Shown here: piece after piece, positions 13,799-15,301 of the stretch | Layout: the number at the start of each line of letters is the position of its first letter | Position numbering within the stretch: position 1 is the stretch's first letter | From: Campylobacteraceae bacterium | GTDB lineage: Bacteria > Campylobacterota > Campylobacteria > Campylobacterales > Campylobacteraceae | Reading direction: 5' to 3' | Assembly: GCA_031276365.1 (NCBI GenBank) | Contig: JAISNG010000160.1 | Coordinates: 1-15,301 of the forward strand | DNA: 15,301 nucleotides | Made by a program: the position numbers and the translations under genes | The notes under the pieces: model-generated | The model's database searches: none | Seen by the model: the letters and a program-made list of their open reading frames with translations, nothing else | Told to the model about the DNA's origin: nothing

Positions 13799-15088
13799 CA
13801 TGACAGGGTTATCAATATCGCCAAACAGGACGAGTTTCAATACAACACTTGTTTTGGTTCAACCTAAGCTTTTAAACTCATCGGATAAACAATCGTCTGT
13901 TTCAATACAACACTTGTTTTGGTTCAACAATGACTGAGAAAGAGGTTAATGCTATTAGACATAGGTTTCAATACAACACTTGTTTTGGTTCAACTTTAGC
14001 TGAGACAGCAGCACAAGAAACACATTACGGGTTTCAATACAACACTTGTTTTGGTTCAACACGTTATAATTCATCGTTTTTATAAATTTCGGGTGGTGTT
14101 TCAATACAACACTTGTTTTGGTTCAACAAATCCAATGAAACCTTATCTTCTGAATTACAAATGTTTCAATACAACACTTGTTTTGGTTCAACAATTTCAA
14201 GGCTTTATTGCCGCAGGAGGCGGCAAAGTTTCAATACAACACTTGTTTTGGTTCAACTAAGGCGGTTTTGCGCACTTAGCGATAAGGTTAAGATGTTTCA
14301 ATACAACACTTGTTTTGGTTCAACAAGAACTTACTTTGTTCTACCACTCTCTCTTCTAGCGTTTCAATACAACACTTGTTTTGGTTCAACCGGCGTTGCT
14401 CCAGCCGCCATGTCCACGTTTACGCAGTTTCAATACAACACTTGTTTTGGTTCAACACGCACTCATGGCTATTGTAGGGGAGGCAGACCTTAGGTTTCAA
14501 TACAACACTTGTTTTGGTTCAACCTTTTGCAACGAGTTTGAACTCTTTTGCAAATCTACGTTTCAATACAACACTTGTTTTGGTTCAACACAGGCGACTG
14601 CCTGTATAAAAAAAGTTATCTTGAGTTTCAATACAACACTTGTTTTGGTTCAACTCATATAGTAGATTTCGCCGAACTCATCTATCGCGTGTTTCAATAC
14701 AACACTTGTTTTGGTTCAACGTAAACACGTAGACCAAGGGAGCATTAGTTTTACGCAGTTTCAATACAACACTTGTTTTGGTTCAACAGGGTGGAGTTTA
14801 TCTCCGCCCTCATTATATCATAAAGTTTCAATACAACACTTGTTTTGGTTCAACAGTATCTTTTTTGATTATTTCATCAACTTGGGAGTGTTTCAATACA
14901 ACACTTGTTTTGGTTCAACATATTGAGCCGCAGGAATTTGATTTATCATTTTCTGGTTTCAATACAACACTTGTTTTGGTTCAACTAATATTCTTTTTTG
15001 TGGTTGCTAATATGTTAAGCCCGTTTCAATACAACACTTGTTTTGGTTCAACGATAGCCATAGCTGTAGAGGCTATTATGTTTCTTTC

Positions 15089-15118
15089 GTTTCAATACAA
15101 CTCTTGTTTTGGTTCAAC
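15089..15118 (-). repeat. Internal CRISPR repeat variant
   Basis: One change, A to T at 15102 (repeat position 14), in an otherwise uniform array. On the minus strand it falls in the loop of the imperfect stem (GTG to GAG), leaving the stem and the 8-nt handle unchanged. Its neighbours on both sides are consensus, so the variant was not propagated to the newer (right-hand) repeats. Confidence 0.9.
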
Positions 15119-15301
15119 ACTCCAGCCCGCATTATACCAAAAAAGGGCAAAAAAGTTTCAATACAACACTTGTTTTGGTTCAACATTATAATACTTACAC
15201 ATGGGAGGACAGTGAATCGTTTCAATACAACACTTGTTTTGGTTCAACCATTAATTCTTTTTATGCTTTCAGCTGGAATATCCAGTTTCAATACAACACT
15301 T

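Larger units (their letters stand above)
13769..15301 (-). CRISPR. CRISPR array, 23 complete repeats plus one cut repeat, 23 spacers
   Basis: The 30-nt repeat reads GTTTCAATAC at its start and TTGGTTCAAC at its end on the plus strand. Repeats begin at 13769, 13834, 13899, 13965, 14031, 14098, 14163, 14228, 14295, 14361, 14427, 14494, 14560, 14625, 14691, 14758, 14825, 14890, 14956, 15023, 15089, 15155, 15219 and 15285 (the last cut by the window). Spacers are 34-37 nt and all different. On the minus strand the repeat ends in ATTGAAAC, the usual 8-nt 5' handle of type I-B and type III crRNAs, so the array is read leftward. The degenerate repeat at 13769 is then leader-distal, and the leader should lie right of 15301. 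The minus-strand repeat can form an imperfect stem, CAAaACAA/TTGTaTTG around GTG. No cas genes are present, so the type is inferred from the repeat alone. Confidence 0.98.

Noticed and set aside
14051..15191. Open frames across the array giving proteins with repeated peptides such as FQYNTCFGST and FNTTLVLVQ
   Set aside because: The repeated peptide is the 30-nt CRISPR repeat read in different frames, separated by spacer-derived residues. There is no ribosome site and no constant frame, because the 64-67 nt period shifts it.

Overview
The window looks like a chromosomal segment of a Campylobacterota (Epsilonproteobacteria) species, possibly Sulfurimonas-like. This rests on the AT-rich but GCG/GGC-containing coding style, tightly overlapping genes, frequent TTG/GTG starts, and the tsaD/antiporter/DsbC-like neighbourhood. 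The genus is inferred, not proven.

Positions 1-10768 are one specialised-metabolism locus of the aryl polyene / dialkylresorcinol (flexirubin-like) kind. It has four transcription blocks. (a) A leftward flavodoxin-fold DarA-like gene (589 to beyond position 1) is cut by the window edge. (b) A rightward operon (685-4804) encodes an ABC exporter (ATPase, permease), an acyl carrier protein, a ketosynthase and a short chain-length-factor-like protein, every junction overlapping. A lipoprotein gene (4865-5266) with its own promoter follows. (c) A leftward pair (6837-5269) encodes a family 2 glycosyltransferase and an LpxL/HtrB-type acyltransferase. (d) A divergent rightward operon (6959-10768) encodes a SAM methyltransferase, a second ACP, a second ketosynthase, a small helix-turn-helix-like protein and a BtrH-like acyl-ACP transferase. 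A plausible reading is that the two KS/ACP sets build a polyunsaturated or aromatic acyl chain, which is methylated, handed from an ACP by the BtrH-like enzyme, further decorated by the glycosyltransferase and acyltransferase, and exported to the envelope. Ketoreductase, dehydratase, starter-unit ligase and DarB-type genes are not here and would have to lie left of position 1 or elsewhere.

Positions 10823-13729 hold three rightward genes: a secreted DsbC-like thioredoxin-fold protein, a CPA2-type cation/proton antiporter without a regulatory domain, and tsaD for tRNA t6A synthesis.

Positions 13769-15301 are a CRISPR array with 23 complete 30-nt repeats, a 24th cut by the right edge, and 23 spacers of 34-37 nt. 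The repeat ends in ATTGAAAC on the minus strand and the degenerate terminal repeat lies next to tsaD. The array is therefore read leftward, with its leader (and perhaps cas genes) beyond the right edge. No cas gene is in the window.
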